Part shown: positions 8,670 through 16,712 of the stretch, piece after piece
Numbering within the stretch: the stretch's first letter is position 1
How the letters are laid out: the number at the start of each line of letters is the position of its first letter
From: a bacterium
GTDB taxonomy: Bacteria; Arandabacterota; Arandabacteria; Arandabacterales; Arandabacteraceae
Reading direction: 5' to 3'
Assembly: GCA_029933125.1 (NCBI GenBank)
Contig: JAOZOU010000001.1
Coordinates: forward strand, 318,073-382,072
Length of the DNA stretch: 64,000 nt
Program-made: the position numbers and the translations under genes
The notes under the pieces: generated by a model
Database searches by the model: none
The model's input: the letters and a program-made list of their open reading frames with translations, nothing else
Told to the model about the DNA's origin: nothing

Positions 8670-10868
8670 CTATCCAAAGAGCCGCTGGAGATCTTCCTCA
8701 CTTAACTCTTCGAGTCCTTCATCGCCAATCTCAATAGCTTTGCCACTGACTAGAAAGATAACATTCTCACCAAGTGCCATCACCTTGCCGAGCGAGGGAT
8801 CTCGCTCAAGCAGCTGTGACTGCGCCTTACTATAGACCCTTATCTTGAGAACCTCCTGCCCCTCGGTATAGTTACTCTCAACCCAGGTATTCTCAGTCAG
8901 ATAGAAAGTTCGTGTGCCTACATTGCGAATTGCTCGCGATGTCTCGATCTTTTCGCCATCAAGAATAAGGGTCTGACCGACCGCTTTGGAAGCCATCCTT
9001 AGCTGGCTCATGCGAACGCTTTGATCAACAGCAGCTTTACCTGTCGAAGGGGCTCTAACAGACTGCATTACACTTCGCCGGGCCGTATAGGCAAAATTCG
9101 CCTGGGTTACTTTCTCGGGTTCCCTAACGAGGTATGATGTGTACGGAGTCACTATGCCAAATCGCTTGCTCAACCTCACAATCTCATCGATAAGCTCATC
9201 CTGCGAGCCATGAAGCCTTATCTCGTCCAATAGGAAGCCTATTTTTCTCTGAGCCCATACGTAAGGCACGTAATCGCTAAGGCGATTCTTCTCTTCGAGC
9301 GACTGGACGAGTTCAAACCTCTGAGTTTGCCCCTCGGCTTTACCCTCAAGAACGATTTTTGCAGTCCCTGAACCGCGATATCGCCCAGTTAGGATTATCT
9401 GCGAACCCTTGAACACATCCGACAACTGCGTTGGGAAGACGTCGTAGATTCCCATCGAACCATAGTCTATTTTGATATCGGTAAGGATGGGATAGCTTAT
9501 CATGGCGTAGAGATTAGAGACTTTGACCTCTATATCCTCCTCTGGACGAACATATTGTGTTGCACCACGGTGCTGAAGTGAGAGCTTATCAAGGAGATTG
9601 GTGTTCACATCGTATCCAACACCAAAAGCGAAGAGGCGCACCTGTGGAGGCGCAATCGAGTCAGTTCTTGCAAGTATTTTCCTCACATCGACTATGCCCA
9701 CCGTTGGGAGTCCATCCGTAAGAAAAAGCACAAAGGCTGGCCGATCTTCCCCTTCGAGCATGTGAAATGTAGTTTCCAGGGCGAGATCGATGTTTGTGCC
9801 GCCCCTTGCATCCATTGCATCAATGTGCTCTATGGCTTTGGAAATATTCTCACGCGTAGCCTCAACCAGATTTTGGAAGACTCTATCAGGCTGTTCATTG
9901 AAAACTATGACATTGAACCTATCTGCTGGATTGAGACTCCGGAGGCAATACTTGAGAGCACCCTTTGCCTGCTCAATCTTCTCGCCAGCCATGCTTCCTG
10001 TTCGATCAAAAACGAAGACAACATCTTTTGCTTCAATCTCATGCTGCTGAACCTCAACCTTTGGGGCTGCGAGCAACATGAAATAGCCGTCTTCATCTCG
10101 AGGCTTATAGGTGACAAGCCCAAGCCCGATGTCGTCCTCAGAAAGTGTATAGTAAGCAACCAGATCCCTGTCGGGCTTAACATTGGACTTCTCATAGGTT
10201 AGGGTAGCTGAATGGTCATCGGGCCGCCTGATGCTCACTCCAGGCAGGGGTGAGTAGATGTTTCGAATCGGCACCTTCGAGTGAAGGTCAATGTAGACTC
10301 GCACGCTTTCGATCGGTTTTGCTGAGAACCGCTCCGTGTCCAAAGGATAAATGTAAGTTACGGTGCTGTTCTGCTCGCTGAGAATCTCTGTATATTCAAG
10401 CTCAATCCGGGCTTCCCCATGAGCAGGTATTGGATAGACTCGAGCCCTGAACATGCCACGCCCAGCATATTCAAGCAGAGCTGGATCCCTACGCTTTCGT
10501 ACAATGGCTTCATATATGCGTCTTGCTTCATCAGCATCGAGGATCTCTCCCTGGACTGGCTCATTCCCCAGCCAAAGTCTAAAATCTTTTACTGCTGCTC
10601 CCTCAGGAATTGGGAAAATATATGTTCCTTCGAGGTCTCTGTCGTAGTCACTTGTGAAAACCTGATCGATGTGCGTTCGGGCGAGCTGCCCATCTATCGT
10701 TACATCAACATGATGGTACTTGATGGAAAAAGGCATCCGTTGAGGAGCAACAATTACATGAGATGGGTTCGTCCAATCCCCTGGAACCAAAACACCATCA
10801 GCGAGGGCGGGGCCTAAAGGAATAGTGAGCAATATCACAGTGAGTAGAGCAGTTGTGACCCGTAGCAT
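8670..10868 (-). CDS. Exported VIT and VWA domain protein (inter-alpha-trypsin-inhibitor heavy-chain-like)
   Basis: The start at 10868 has GGAGGAGGG seven bases upstream and directly gives a signal peptide (MLRVTTALLTVILLTIPLG); ten extra residues are possible from 10898. A VIT domain covers about residues 25-150 (PFSIKYHHVDVTIDGQLART to the EYTEIL region). A von Willebrand A domain follows at about 285-460, with the metal-site DRTGSMAGEKIEQA (Thr-Gly-Ser variant of DxSxS) and FVLFLTDGLPTVG. The C-terminal ~270 residues have no motif I recognise. Family members are exported and proposed to act in adhesion or extracytoplasmic protein binding; no substrate is visible. It follows the small membrane-protein gene on the same strand, with tandem 22-bp repeats in the gap. 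Confidence 0.85.
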   Translation of the reverse strand: MLRVTTALLTVILLTIPLGPALADGVLVPGDWTNPSHVIVAPQRMPFSIKYHHVDVTIDGQLARTHIDQVFTSDYDRDLEGTYIFPIPEGAAVKDFRLWLGNEPVQGEILDADEARRIYEAIVRKRRDPALLEYAGRGMFRARVYPIPAHGEARIELEYTEILSEQNSTVTYIYPLDTERFSAKPIESVRVYIDLHSKVPIRNIYSPLPGVSIRRPDDHSATLTYEKSNVKPDRDLVAYYTLSEDDIGLGLVTYKPRDEDGYFMLLAAPKVEVQQHEIEAKDVVFVFDRTGSMAGEKIEQAKGALKYCLRSLNPADRFNVIVFNEQPDRVFQNLVEATRENISKAIEHIDAMDARGGTNIDLALETTFHMLEGEDRPAFVLFLTDGLPTVGIVDVRKILARTDSIAPPQVRLFAFGVGYDVNTNLLDKLSLQHRGATQYVRPEEDIEVKVSNLYAMISYPILTDIKIDYGSMGIYDVFPTQLSDVFKGSQIILTGRYRGSGTAKIVLEGKAEGQTQRFELVQSLEEKNRLSDYVPYVWAQRKIGFLLDEIRLHGSQDELIDEIVRLSKRFGIVTPYTSYLVREPEKVTQANFAYTARRSVMQSVRAPSTGKAAVDQSVRMSQLRMASKAVGQTLILDGEKIETSRAIRNVGTRTFYLTENTWVESNYTEGQEVLKIRVYSKAQSQLLERDPSLGKVMALGENVIFLVSGKAIEIGDEGLEELSEEDLQRLFG

Positions 10869-10934
10869 TCCTTTTCCCTCCTCCTTGCTCAAACGCACTC
10901 AACACTAAATCTTCCCTATTTAGGTAAACCCAGG

Positions 10935-10978
10935 TTCTCCAAGAGAGTTCCCGAGATTCTCGAAGAGTGTTCCCGACG
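10935..10978. repeat. Two tandem 22-bp direct repeats upstream of the VIT/VWA gene
   Basis: TTCTCCAAGAGAGTTCCCGAGA (10935-10956) is followed immediately by TTCTCGAAGAGTGTTCCCGACG (10957-10978), 18 of 22 bases identical. The period equals two helical turns and the pair lies 66 bases before the VIT/VWA start, so it could be an operator. No regulator can be assigned. Confidence 0.5.
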
Positions 10979-10993
10979 TCGCCCAGTGTCAAG

Positions 10994-11554
10994 CTAATAG
11001 ACCAGTCCCCTAGGCTCGGGTTTGGGAGCCTTTGCAAGCCTCGCAGTGGCACCGGCCATGCTAATAACCATCGGCGCTAGAAATACGATCTGGGCTATGG
11101 CCAGAAACCCCGGCCCTACACGAAAGGCTGCAGGAGGGGCTATAAAGGCCATACTGAACACAAATTTTAAAATCATAGACACAAAGACCAAGTCTGTGAG
11201 TATACAATACCCCAAATAGATTCGTTCGGTGACTCTCGGAACCTTGAGGTCATATTCTTCAACGCAGCTATTGTATTCCTTGGCAAAACCCCAGAAGGCC
11301 CTGAAGATCCAGTACATGTTGAAAATCGGTATGAAGAGAAGCCCAACAGCCAAACCTGGAGTGATCTTTGTCGTGTAATCTTGAAGTGACTTCCATGCCT
11401 TCCACAACATCACTAGAAGGACAATGCTCGCATAGAGGCCAGCCAAAGCGGCAAGGGCACCTAAACTATTGTTGGGACTCGCCGCCAATCGCAGGGCAAC
11501 TTGAAGAACAATACCGCCAACTATCGACACTAAATAGAACACCTCGGATCCCAT
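10994..11554 (-). CDS. Small integral membrane protein, DUF4328-like
   Basis: A 186-residue protein with about four membrane helices (near residues 5-25, 33-52, 70-88 and 115-170 with two segments). It contains the motif ITPGLAVGLLFIPIFNMYW followed by IFRAFWGFAKEYN, which recurs in DUF4328-type membrane proteins of unknown function. GGAGGT six bases before the ATG supports the start. It is followed on the same strand by the VIT/VWA gene 126 bases later, so the two may be co-transcribed. No enzymatic motif is visible. Confidence 0.7.
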   Translation of the reverse strand: MGSEVFYLVSIVGGIVLQVALRLAASPNNSLGALAALAGLYASIVLLVMLWKAWKSLQDYTTKITPGLAVGLLFIPIFNMYWIFRAFWGFAKEYNSCVEEYDLKVPRVTERIYLGYCILTDLVFVSMILKFVFSMAFIAPPAAFRVGPGFLAIAQIVFLAPMVISMAGATARLAKAPKPEPRGLVY

Positions 11555-11575
11555 TCTCCTACCTCCTTCCTATCC

Positions 11576-11633
11576 GGGGTCGGAGCTAAAAATCCGCAAA
11601 CCCAACATGCTGGGGTCGGAGCTAAAATCCCGC
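11576..11633 (+). repeat. REP-like repeat cluster A (two 22-nt units, 36-bp period)
   Basis: GGGGTCGGAGCTAAAAATCC (unit begins 11576) and GGGGTCGGAGCTAAAATCCC (unit begins 11612) are 22-nt units separated by a 14-nt unrelated spacer. Both begin exactly 36 bases apart. The same unit occurs three times in reverse orientation at 12720-12813. Such GGGGTC-rich units resemble REP sequences linked to RAYT transposases, though no transposase gene is in this window. Confidence 0.75.
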
Positions 11634-11772
11634 ATCTGCCTCCAGCTGAGAATATCACTATTCCTCCAGTAGTGCTACAAAATTTCCATGTCTGACTGCG
11701 GGGAGAAAGTGTATTGGGCGTAGTCAAGGGCTGCCTGCAACAGAGGAGGTTAGCGGAGGTTCTTGCCAGAAA

Positions 11773-12090
11773 TCATCTTGCTAGAATTATCTTACCGGCT
11801 AGGTGGTAGCTTCCAAGCCTTATCCTGTAAAAGTAAGTGCCCGGAGCTAGGCGCTCGCCCTGCACATCATGAGCATGCCAAACAAAGGTATGAAGACCGG
11901 ATGCGACATATTCGTTGACAAGATTCGCGACGTGCCGACCCGTGGCATCATAGACTTCCAAAGAGAAAAATATTGGAGAAAGGCTGCTATTGGTGCGAAA
12001 ACCTATCATGGTGCTGGCAGTGAAGGGATTGGGATAGAAAGCAACCTCGACTGAGCGAGGAATGTCAATATCCTCATCTGTGAGAAGAGC
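11773..12090 (-). pseudogene. Detached C-terminal FlgD-like sorting domain of the rhodanese gene
   Basis: The frame directly following the TAA that ends the rhodanese gene stays open for 105 codons and encodes an Asp-rich linker, then VEVAFYPNPFTASTMIGF and a complete FlgD-like/Por-type sorting domain ending AGKIILAR. It is in the same frame as the rhodanese with no gap, so the parent was a 240-residue exported rhodanese carrying a sorting tail. An internal ATG at 12009 would start inside the domain and lacks a signal peptide, so independent function is doubtful. Loss of the tail would leave the rhodanese unsorted, unless the TAA is read through. Confidence 0.7.
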
Positions 12091-12495
12091 TTATGAGCAG
12101 TCCTCGGTTTCCCACTCCCAGGCATCCATACCTCCAAGCATGTCAAAGACGTTACTAAAACCAACACTATCCAGAAAGTTGGTAGCAGCATTGCTCCTTG
12201 CACCGCTACGACAAACTACAATTATACTGTCGGCAGGATTTAGCTCCGTATAATGATCCTGAAGGTAGCCAGAGTTCCACGGCATGTTGATAGCCCCGGG
12301 TATATGCCCTGGGGGCGTATAGGTGGTATCGCAAAACTCTGAATACTCCCTGACATCTACTATGACTGAGTTGGTTCCCCCATCCAGAAGAGCCTTAATT
12401 TCCACTGGGGTTAGATCGGTGTGTGCACATGCTATGACCGACAATGCCACAATAACTGGGAAAAAGACCGCCGACGATGCGATAACGAGCTTCAT
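12091..12495 (-). CDS. Exported rhodanese-domain protein, ended by an in-frame TAA
   Basis: A 134-residue protein with a signal peptide (MKLVIASSAVFFPVIVALSV; an Ala-Cys at 22-23 could be a lipobox) and one rhodanese domain. The domain shows VIVDVREYSEF, PPGHIPGAINMPW and the active-site loop VVCRSGARS (Cys nucleophile). Rhodaneses transfer sulfane sulfur or sense thiols, here in the envelope. The domain is complete. The next codons after its TAA (12093-12091) continue in frame into a C-terminal sorting domain, so this is probably the front part of a broken gene. It lies between two inverted REP-like clusters. Confidence 0.75.
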   Translation of the reverse strand: MKLVIASSAVFFPVIVALSVIACAHTDLTPVEIKALLDGGTNSVIVDVREYSEFCDTTYTPPGHIPGAINMPWNSGYLQDHYTELNPADSIIVVCRSGARSNAATNFLDSVGFSNVFDMLGGMDAWEWETEDCS

Positions 12496-12719
12496 TACGT
12501 CCTACTCCGTCAACATCTCTTTTCCCGTCCTGTGAGTATTTCACGCATGGCTACCCTCCACCGCCGCAAAACGCCGCAATTAATGTTAACTTATTTGATT
12601 ACCTAAATCGATTGCTCATATCTGCACCATAACGCATCGATAGTGCTCCGGTGGACGTCTTGGATGATGATCGCCGGTGGCCTATGCAGATAAGATGATG
12701 CTAGCGCTTGGGGTCAGGT

Positions 12720-12813
12720 GCAGTTTTTTAGCTCCGACCCCGATTCGTCGAATTTGCAGTTTTTTAGCTCCGACCCCAATTTGGGGAGTTTGCAGTTTTT
12801 TAGCTCCGACCCC
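12720..12813 (-). repeat. REP-like repeat cluster B (three 22-nt units, 36-bp period)
   Basis: GCAGTTTTTTAGCTCCGACC(CC) occurs identically at 12720-12741, 12756-12777 and 12792-12813, with 14-nt unrelated spacers, so starts are exactly 36 bases apart. It is the reverse complement of cluster A. A GGGGTC at 12710-12715 can pair with the GACCCC of the first unit to form a hairpin. The remainder of the 12496-12719 gap shows no gene I can support. Confidence 0.8.
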
Positions 12814-12844
12814 GTGTTGACTGGGGTTCAGGTTACATGTAGGT

Positions 12845-13471
12845 TTGGGGGAAGACTTTGAGTCGCAAGGCAATTTCCTGTTCCGTTGGCGCGGCTATCT
12901 TCCTTTGCTTCTTATCCCACTCGTAATCCTCGCCTTGCACGATTCAGAGTGGTTTGAGAAGAGTTTTGGAAACCGAGCTGAAGATATGTATGAGTGGTTT
13001 TGTGTTGGTCTTTCCTTTGCTGGACTTGCTATCCGCTGCCTCACCGTTGGCTTTGCTTCTGGCGGAACACCGGGCAGGAACACTCACGGGCAAGAAGCTC
13101 AATCCTTGAATACAAAGGGAATGTATTCAATAGTCCGCCATCCGCTTTACCTCGGCAACACTTTGATCTTTCTCGGAGTGTTGCTTTTCCTTCAGGTTTG
13201 GTGGCTTATTTTGGTCGGTATCTTCCTCGTTTGCTTCCACTACCAAAGGGTTGCATTCGCCGAGGAGGAGTTCTTACGGCGTAAGTCTGGTGAATCCTAT
13301 CTCCAGTGGGCAAAATCCACACCCGCGTTCATCCCCAGACCTGGCAAATGGGTTCAACCAGATCGTCACTTTTCAGCGAAGAAAGCTATTCGAAAGGAAT
13401 ACAAAAGTCCTTGCAACCACCCGCTATCACACTTCGTTGACCTAACGCCATTCGTTGCCTACAGCGCTTGA
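12845..13471 (+). pseudogene. Isoprenylcysteine carboxyl methyltransferase-family membrane protein, frameshifted C-terminus
   Basis: Membrane methyltransferase of the ICMT/PEMT superfamily. The start is a TTG with no strong ribosome site, immediately after the REP-like repeats. Visible: GNFLFRWRGYLPLLLIPLVI (first helix), the SAM-binding region GMYSIVRHPLYLGN, and AFAEEEFLRRKSGESYLQWA, all near-canonical. After PGKWVQPDRHFSAKKAIRKEY the sequence stops resembling the family. In the +2 frame the DNA reads TKVLATTRYHTS before a stop, which suits the expected continuation better, so a small indel near 13400 probably truncated the last helices. The remaining 208 residues might still fold. Substrate unknown. 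Confidence 0.65.
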
Positions 13472-13590
13472 CGCCCAGCCTTCAATTGAGATACCATGGA
13501 TGGACCAGGGAGCGAGGCCAGAGAATTGTTCTCATCTGTGGGAACTTGATGTGAGCGAGATTTACTGACTTCGATCGACGGGAGGTCAAT

Positions 13591-13806
13591 ATGGAATATG
13601 TCGATGCGATAACCAAGGAGATTGATAAGTTTGCAAAAAGTGAGAGCCAGCGAAAACGCCTTAGAGCACTCCTCAACCGCATTATCAAGGCAATTGAAGG
13701 TGAGAACGCAATTTATCCTGCAGAGGCAATCAAGCAAGAGCTTGATTCCCTAACCCAAAAGGCTGATGAAATCGCCGAGGAAATAGCAGGCAAAATAGAG
13801 GAGTAA
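13591..13806 (+). CDS. Small helical protein, first gene of the Rad50-like cassette
   Basis: A 71-residue acidic, all-helical protein (charged heptad-like pattern from residue 3 to 71, no Cys, no membrane segment) that I do not recognise. GGGAGG five bases before the ATG gives a strong start. Its stop overlaps the ATPase start by one base (TAATG), which implies translational coupling and a matched dose with the ATPase. By position it is likely a small partner or regulator of the ATPase/nuclease pair, analogous to the short coiled-coil subunits found beside exonuclease VII- or SbcC-type enzymes; this is inference. Confidence 0.75.
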   Translation: MEYVDAITKEIDKFAKSESQRKRLRALLNRIIKAIEGENAIYPAEAIKQELDSLTQKADEIAEEIAGKIEE

Positions 13807-15959
13807 TGACTATGGCTACAGGATTCCGACTTAAGCAGATCTCAATAAGTGGTTTCCGGGGTTACGGAGAACAAAGGCAGGTGATTGATCTTGCATCACC
13901 TATTGTCCTGCTCATCGGCAACAATCGGAGCGGCAAGAGTAGTACCCTCAATGCTATAGAGTGGGCTCTTTACGGAAGTGAAGTGGTCGGCAAGAAAATC
14001 GGGATAGAAGAACGCAAGGGTTGGCGTGTTGTTAATCTATCCGCCAAGAAGGCTCATGCCGAACTCATTATCTCAACTGCCACCGGTGACATCAAGGTAG
14101 TGCGATCCCAAAGTGGAAGCCGCAAGTCTGGTGAAACTTTCTACTACATCGACGGCGGCAAGAAATACTTCGATGAGACGGGGTTATGGACCCGTCTCGG
14201 GCTCGACGCTAAAGATTTCATGAGCTCCGTCTATCTTCATCAGGAAGTGGTGAGGGATATTCTCGTAACCACCCCAAAAGTGCGCAAGGATGCTCTCGAT
14301 AGACTACTCGGGGTCTCCGAGCTCCGCTCCCTTCGCGAGGCATTTTCCAAGATAAGGCGCTCAAGTTATGAAAACTGTATTGCGGACTTGCTCGAGGATC
14401 TTGAGGACCGCATCGAAACCCGTACCAAAGCTTACAGAGAGCAAATCGAGGATGCTAGGGAAGAGGGCAGGGAAATGGGACTTACAAAGTCCGATTTTAC
14501 ACTCAAGGGGATGAAGGATCAAGCCAGCCATGCTATCACGCTTCTAAAGAAAGTCGCTTCCAAGGCGCGAGTGAAGATCACAAGACTCAGCCCACCTTCT
14601 CGCATAAGCCAGTATGAAGACTTTGTAAGGCAGGTGAGATTGCAAATCCAGAGGCTCAGAAGCGAAAATCCGGCTGCAACAACACAGCACAATCTTTACA
14701 AGAAGCGACGTCGCCTTGAGGAACTCCAAGGAAGCTATGAGCACTGCCTCGCCACGCTTAAGAATGTAAAGAATAAGCTAAGAGCCCTGGAGAAGCGGCA
14801 TGGCAGCCTCAAGACTATCAAGAACCGCATAGGCCATCTTGAGAGCGACGACAAACGTACAGCAGATGAGGTTGCAAAGGTAAGTGACAGGATAGCAATT
14901 GTCGACCAAGCCATCTCCTACCTCAAACGCCTGCCTCAGAAGAAAGATCAAATAGCATGCCCTGTCTGTGAACAGCCAGTTCGGCGGTCGCAACTCCTAA
15001 AAAGGCTTGTCTCGCTAAGAGAGCAAGCTTCAAAGGAAACTGAAAATCTCCTCAGTAAGCGAAAAATGATCGGTCAGGAAATCCGATCACTGAAGAAGAC
15101 AATAGACGACATAGAGGTCCTTTCCAAAGAGGATCTTCCAGATGCAAAAGCCGAACTCCGATCGGTCATCGAGGAGATTTCTCGAGAGACGCGCAAGAAG
15201 ATAAAAGATTCCGATGACCCTGTTGTGATTATCGAAAAGGAAGAAGAAAGGATTGAAAAACAGTTAGAGAAAAACAAGCGACTCCTTGGGGAGTATACCA
15301 AGTCACTCTCCCTTGTTGAAGATGTGCTCACCAGGATTGATCTCATTGGTGGAGCCCTTGAGACAGCCAACAAGATAAAGCAGGTCGAGTCAATAACGAG
15401 CTCGAATCTGTGGAAGACTCTGCGTCACCAACAATCCAAGCTCATGCAGATGCTCGATGATATTGAAAAGCTCGCGCATGCCATAAGTTCTGTTCATGTC
15501 AGGGTCACAAGAACCAAACTGGGACAGGCTGAGAAAGGCATCGTTGAATACTATCGGACACTTGTACACAGACCTGACTTCGATGCCATAGAGATTAGCC
15601 AGGATGATTTCGATGTGTATGCGATAAGCAATGGAAAGAGGCAAAAGGTTATATCGGTATTCAATCAAGGAGACATGAATTGTGTTGCCCTGAGCATCTT
15701 CCTGGCTCTCGCCGCCAATCAGACTCAGGAAGGGCCTGGCTTCGTGATGCTCGATGATCCTTCCCAAAGTCTTGATTCTATTCAGAAGAAAAGGCTGGCG
15801 GATGTCATAAACAAAGCTTCGGCATCCAAGCAGATAATTCTAGCAACGATGGACGAGGAACTCGCTACGAACCTTATGAGGAATGTGACAAAGAGGAAAA
15901 AGGTGTATCAATTCGGTGAGTGGGACCCCCACAAGGGCCCGAGTATTACAGAGGTCTAA
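13806..15959 (+). CDS. Rad50/SMC-like ATPase with zinc-hook CxxC
   Basis: A 717-residue AAA/ABC-type DNA-repair ATPase. Walker A is GNNRSGKSS (residues 38-46), the Q-loop Gln is Q146 (SSVYLHQEVV), two coiled-coil arms run about 180-375 and 400-565, and between them lies a Rad50-type hook CPVCEQPV (C385, C388). The signature motif is atypical (VFNQGDMNCVALSIFLAL, about 618-635, instead of LSGGE), Walker B/D-loop is FVMLDDPSQSLDS (646-658), and the switch His of Rad50 (SHDEEL) is Met (TMDEEL, 681-686). It is shorter than SbcC/Rad50 (about 850-1050 aa) and has no Mre11/SbcD partner. The next gene encodes a different nuclease fold. Likely works on DNA ends or invading DNA with that nuclease. Confidence 0.85.
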   Translation: MTMATGFRLKQISISGFRGYGEQRQVIDLASPIVLLIGNNRSGKSSTLNAIEWALYGSEVVGKKIGIEERKGWRVVNLSAKKAHAELIISTATGDIKVVRSQSGSRKSGETFYYIDGGKKYFDETGLWTRLGLDAKDFMSSVYLHQEVVRDILVTTPKVRKDALDRLLGVSELRSLREAFSKIRRSSYENCIADLLEDLEDRIETRTKAYREQIEDAREEGREMGLTKSDFTLKGMKDQASHAITLLKKVASKARVKITRLSPPSRISQYEDFVRQVRLQIQRLRSENPAATTQHNLYKKRRRLEELQGSYEHCLATLKNVKNKLRALEKRHGSLKTIKNRIGHLESDDKRTADEVAKVSDRIAIVDQAISYLKRLPQKKDQIACPVCEQPVRRSQLLKRLVSLREQASKETENLLSKRKMIGQEIRSLKKTIDDIEVLSKEDLPDAKAELRSVIEEISRETRKKIKDSDDPVVIIEKEEERIEKQLEKNKRLLGEYTKSLSLVEDVLTRIDLIGGALETANKIKQVESITSSNLWKTLRHQQSKLMQMLDDIEKLAHAISSVHVRVTRTKLGQAEKGIVEYYRTLVHRPDFDAIEISQDDFDVYAISNGKRQKVISVFNQGDMNCVALSIFLALAANQTQEGPGFVMLDDPSQSLDSIQKKRLADVINKASASKQIILATMDEELATNLMRNVTKRKKVYQFGEWDPHKGPSITEV

Positions 15960-15961
15960 TC

Positions 15962-16483
15962 TTGGGACTTACCACGAACGTTAGAGCTGGCCTAAGAGAT
16001 CTACAGAAAAAGCACGGCAAGGAGTTTGGCAAGATTATACAGAAAGTTCTCGCCCTATCGCTTAAACGCCTCGGATATCGACTTGCTGAGGAAAGAACCG
16101 TGCAAGGTGTTGATATCGACATAATTCACGAAGAGACAGGTGAAAGAAGAGCAATAGAAGTCAAAACATGCATTTACAGTGACGTAACAATTGGTTTTAA
16201 GGATGTTGAAGGACTTAAGCGTCGAAGCCTCGATGGCTATGAATCCTTCTATGCTGTCCTCTCGCTTCCTCTTGCCGTCACGATCGGTTGGGTAATGGTG
16301 CCAGCCCAGGACATAGCTCCGGGTAAATACAATGTCGTGACCTTGGCATACCGAAAGCAAGAAGACTTCTCAGAGCTTGTCAATGAATGCTTCACCCCCA
16401 CTTTTGAAGACCTCATTGACGAATTGCTCAGGTGCAAGCCGGGCAGTGTGCTCAAGTTTCTTAAAGACAATCATGGCATCTGA
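15962..16483 (+). CDS. PD-(D/E)XK-like nuclease, partner of the Rad50-like ATPase
   Basis: A 173-residue protein. The TTG at 15962 has GAGG seven bases upstream and starts two bases past the ATPase stop; a longer form from GTG 15920 would overlap the ATPase. The core reads E21 (GKEFGKIIQKVL helix), GVDIDIIHEETGERRAIEVKTC with D51/D53, E66 and K68, and a following helix (VEGLKRRSLDGYE). This matches the alpha-beta-beta-beta-alpha-beta order and E...D...ExK pattern of PD-(D/E)XK restriction/resolvase-type nucleases. I see no specificity domain or methylase. The tight coupling with the ATPase suggests one complex. Specific family not recognised. Confidence 0.7.
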   Translation: MGLTTNVRAGLRDLQKKHGKEFGKIIQKVLALSLKRLGYRLAEERTVQGVDIDIIHEETGERRAIEVKTCIYSDVTIGFKDVEGLKRRSLDGYESFYAVLSLPLAVTIGWVMVPAQDIAPGKYNVVTLAYRKQEDFSELVNECFTPTFEDLIDELLRCKPGSVLKFLKDNHGI

Positions 16484-16712
16484 GCATTCCTGCAAGAGCT
16501 TGCTCGAGATTCAAGATGGTTTCGCATCATTTGAGGATTCTGCCATCTGCCATGGAGCACCACCGCTAAAAGAGAACAGGGGAGCTCGTGTAGCTAGGTC
16601 CAAAAGTTTTGCTGCGATGCGCCAAGCCACGATTTCTAGAATTTGCAGTGAGGAAGCGCGACAACTTGTATGCCTGGCTGAACTATGGTAACATATTCTA
16701 GGGGTGAGGCTG

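Noticed and set aside
12720-12813. A regularly spaced array resembling a mini-CRISPR.
   Set aside because: Repeat 22 nt with 14-nt spacers and only three units; spacers are too short, there are no cas genes, and the same unit occurs inverted at 11.6 kb. It fits REP-like DNA better.
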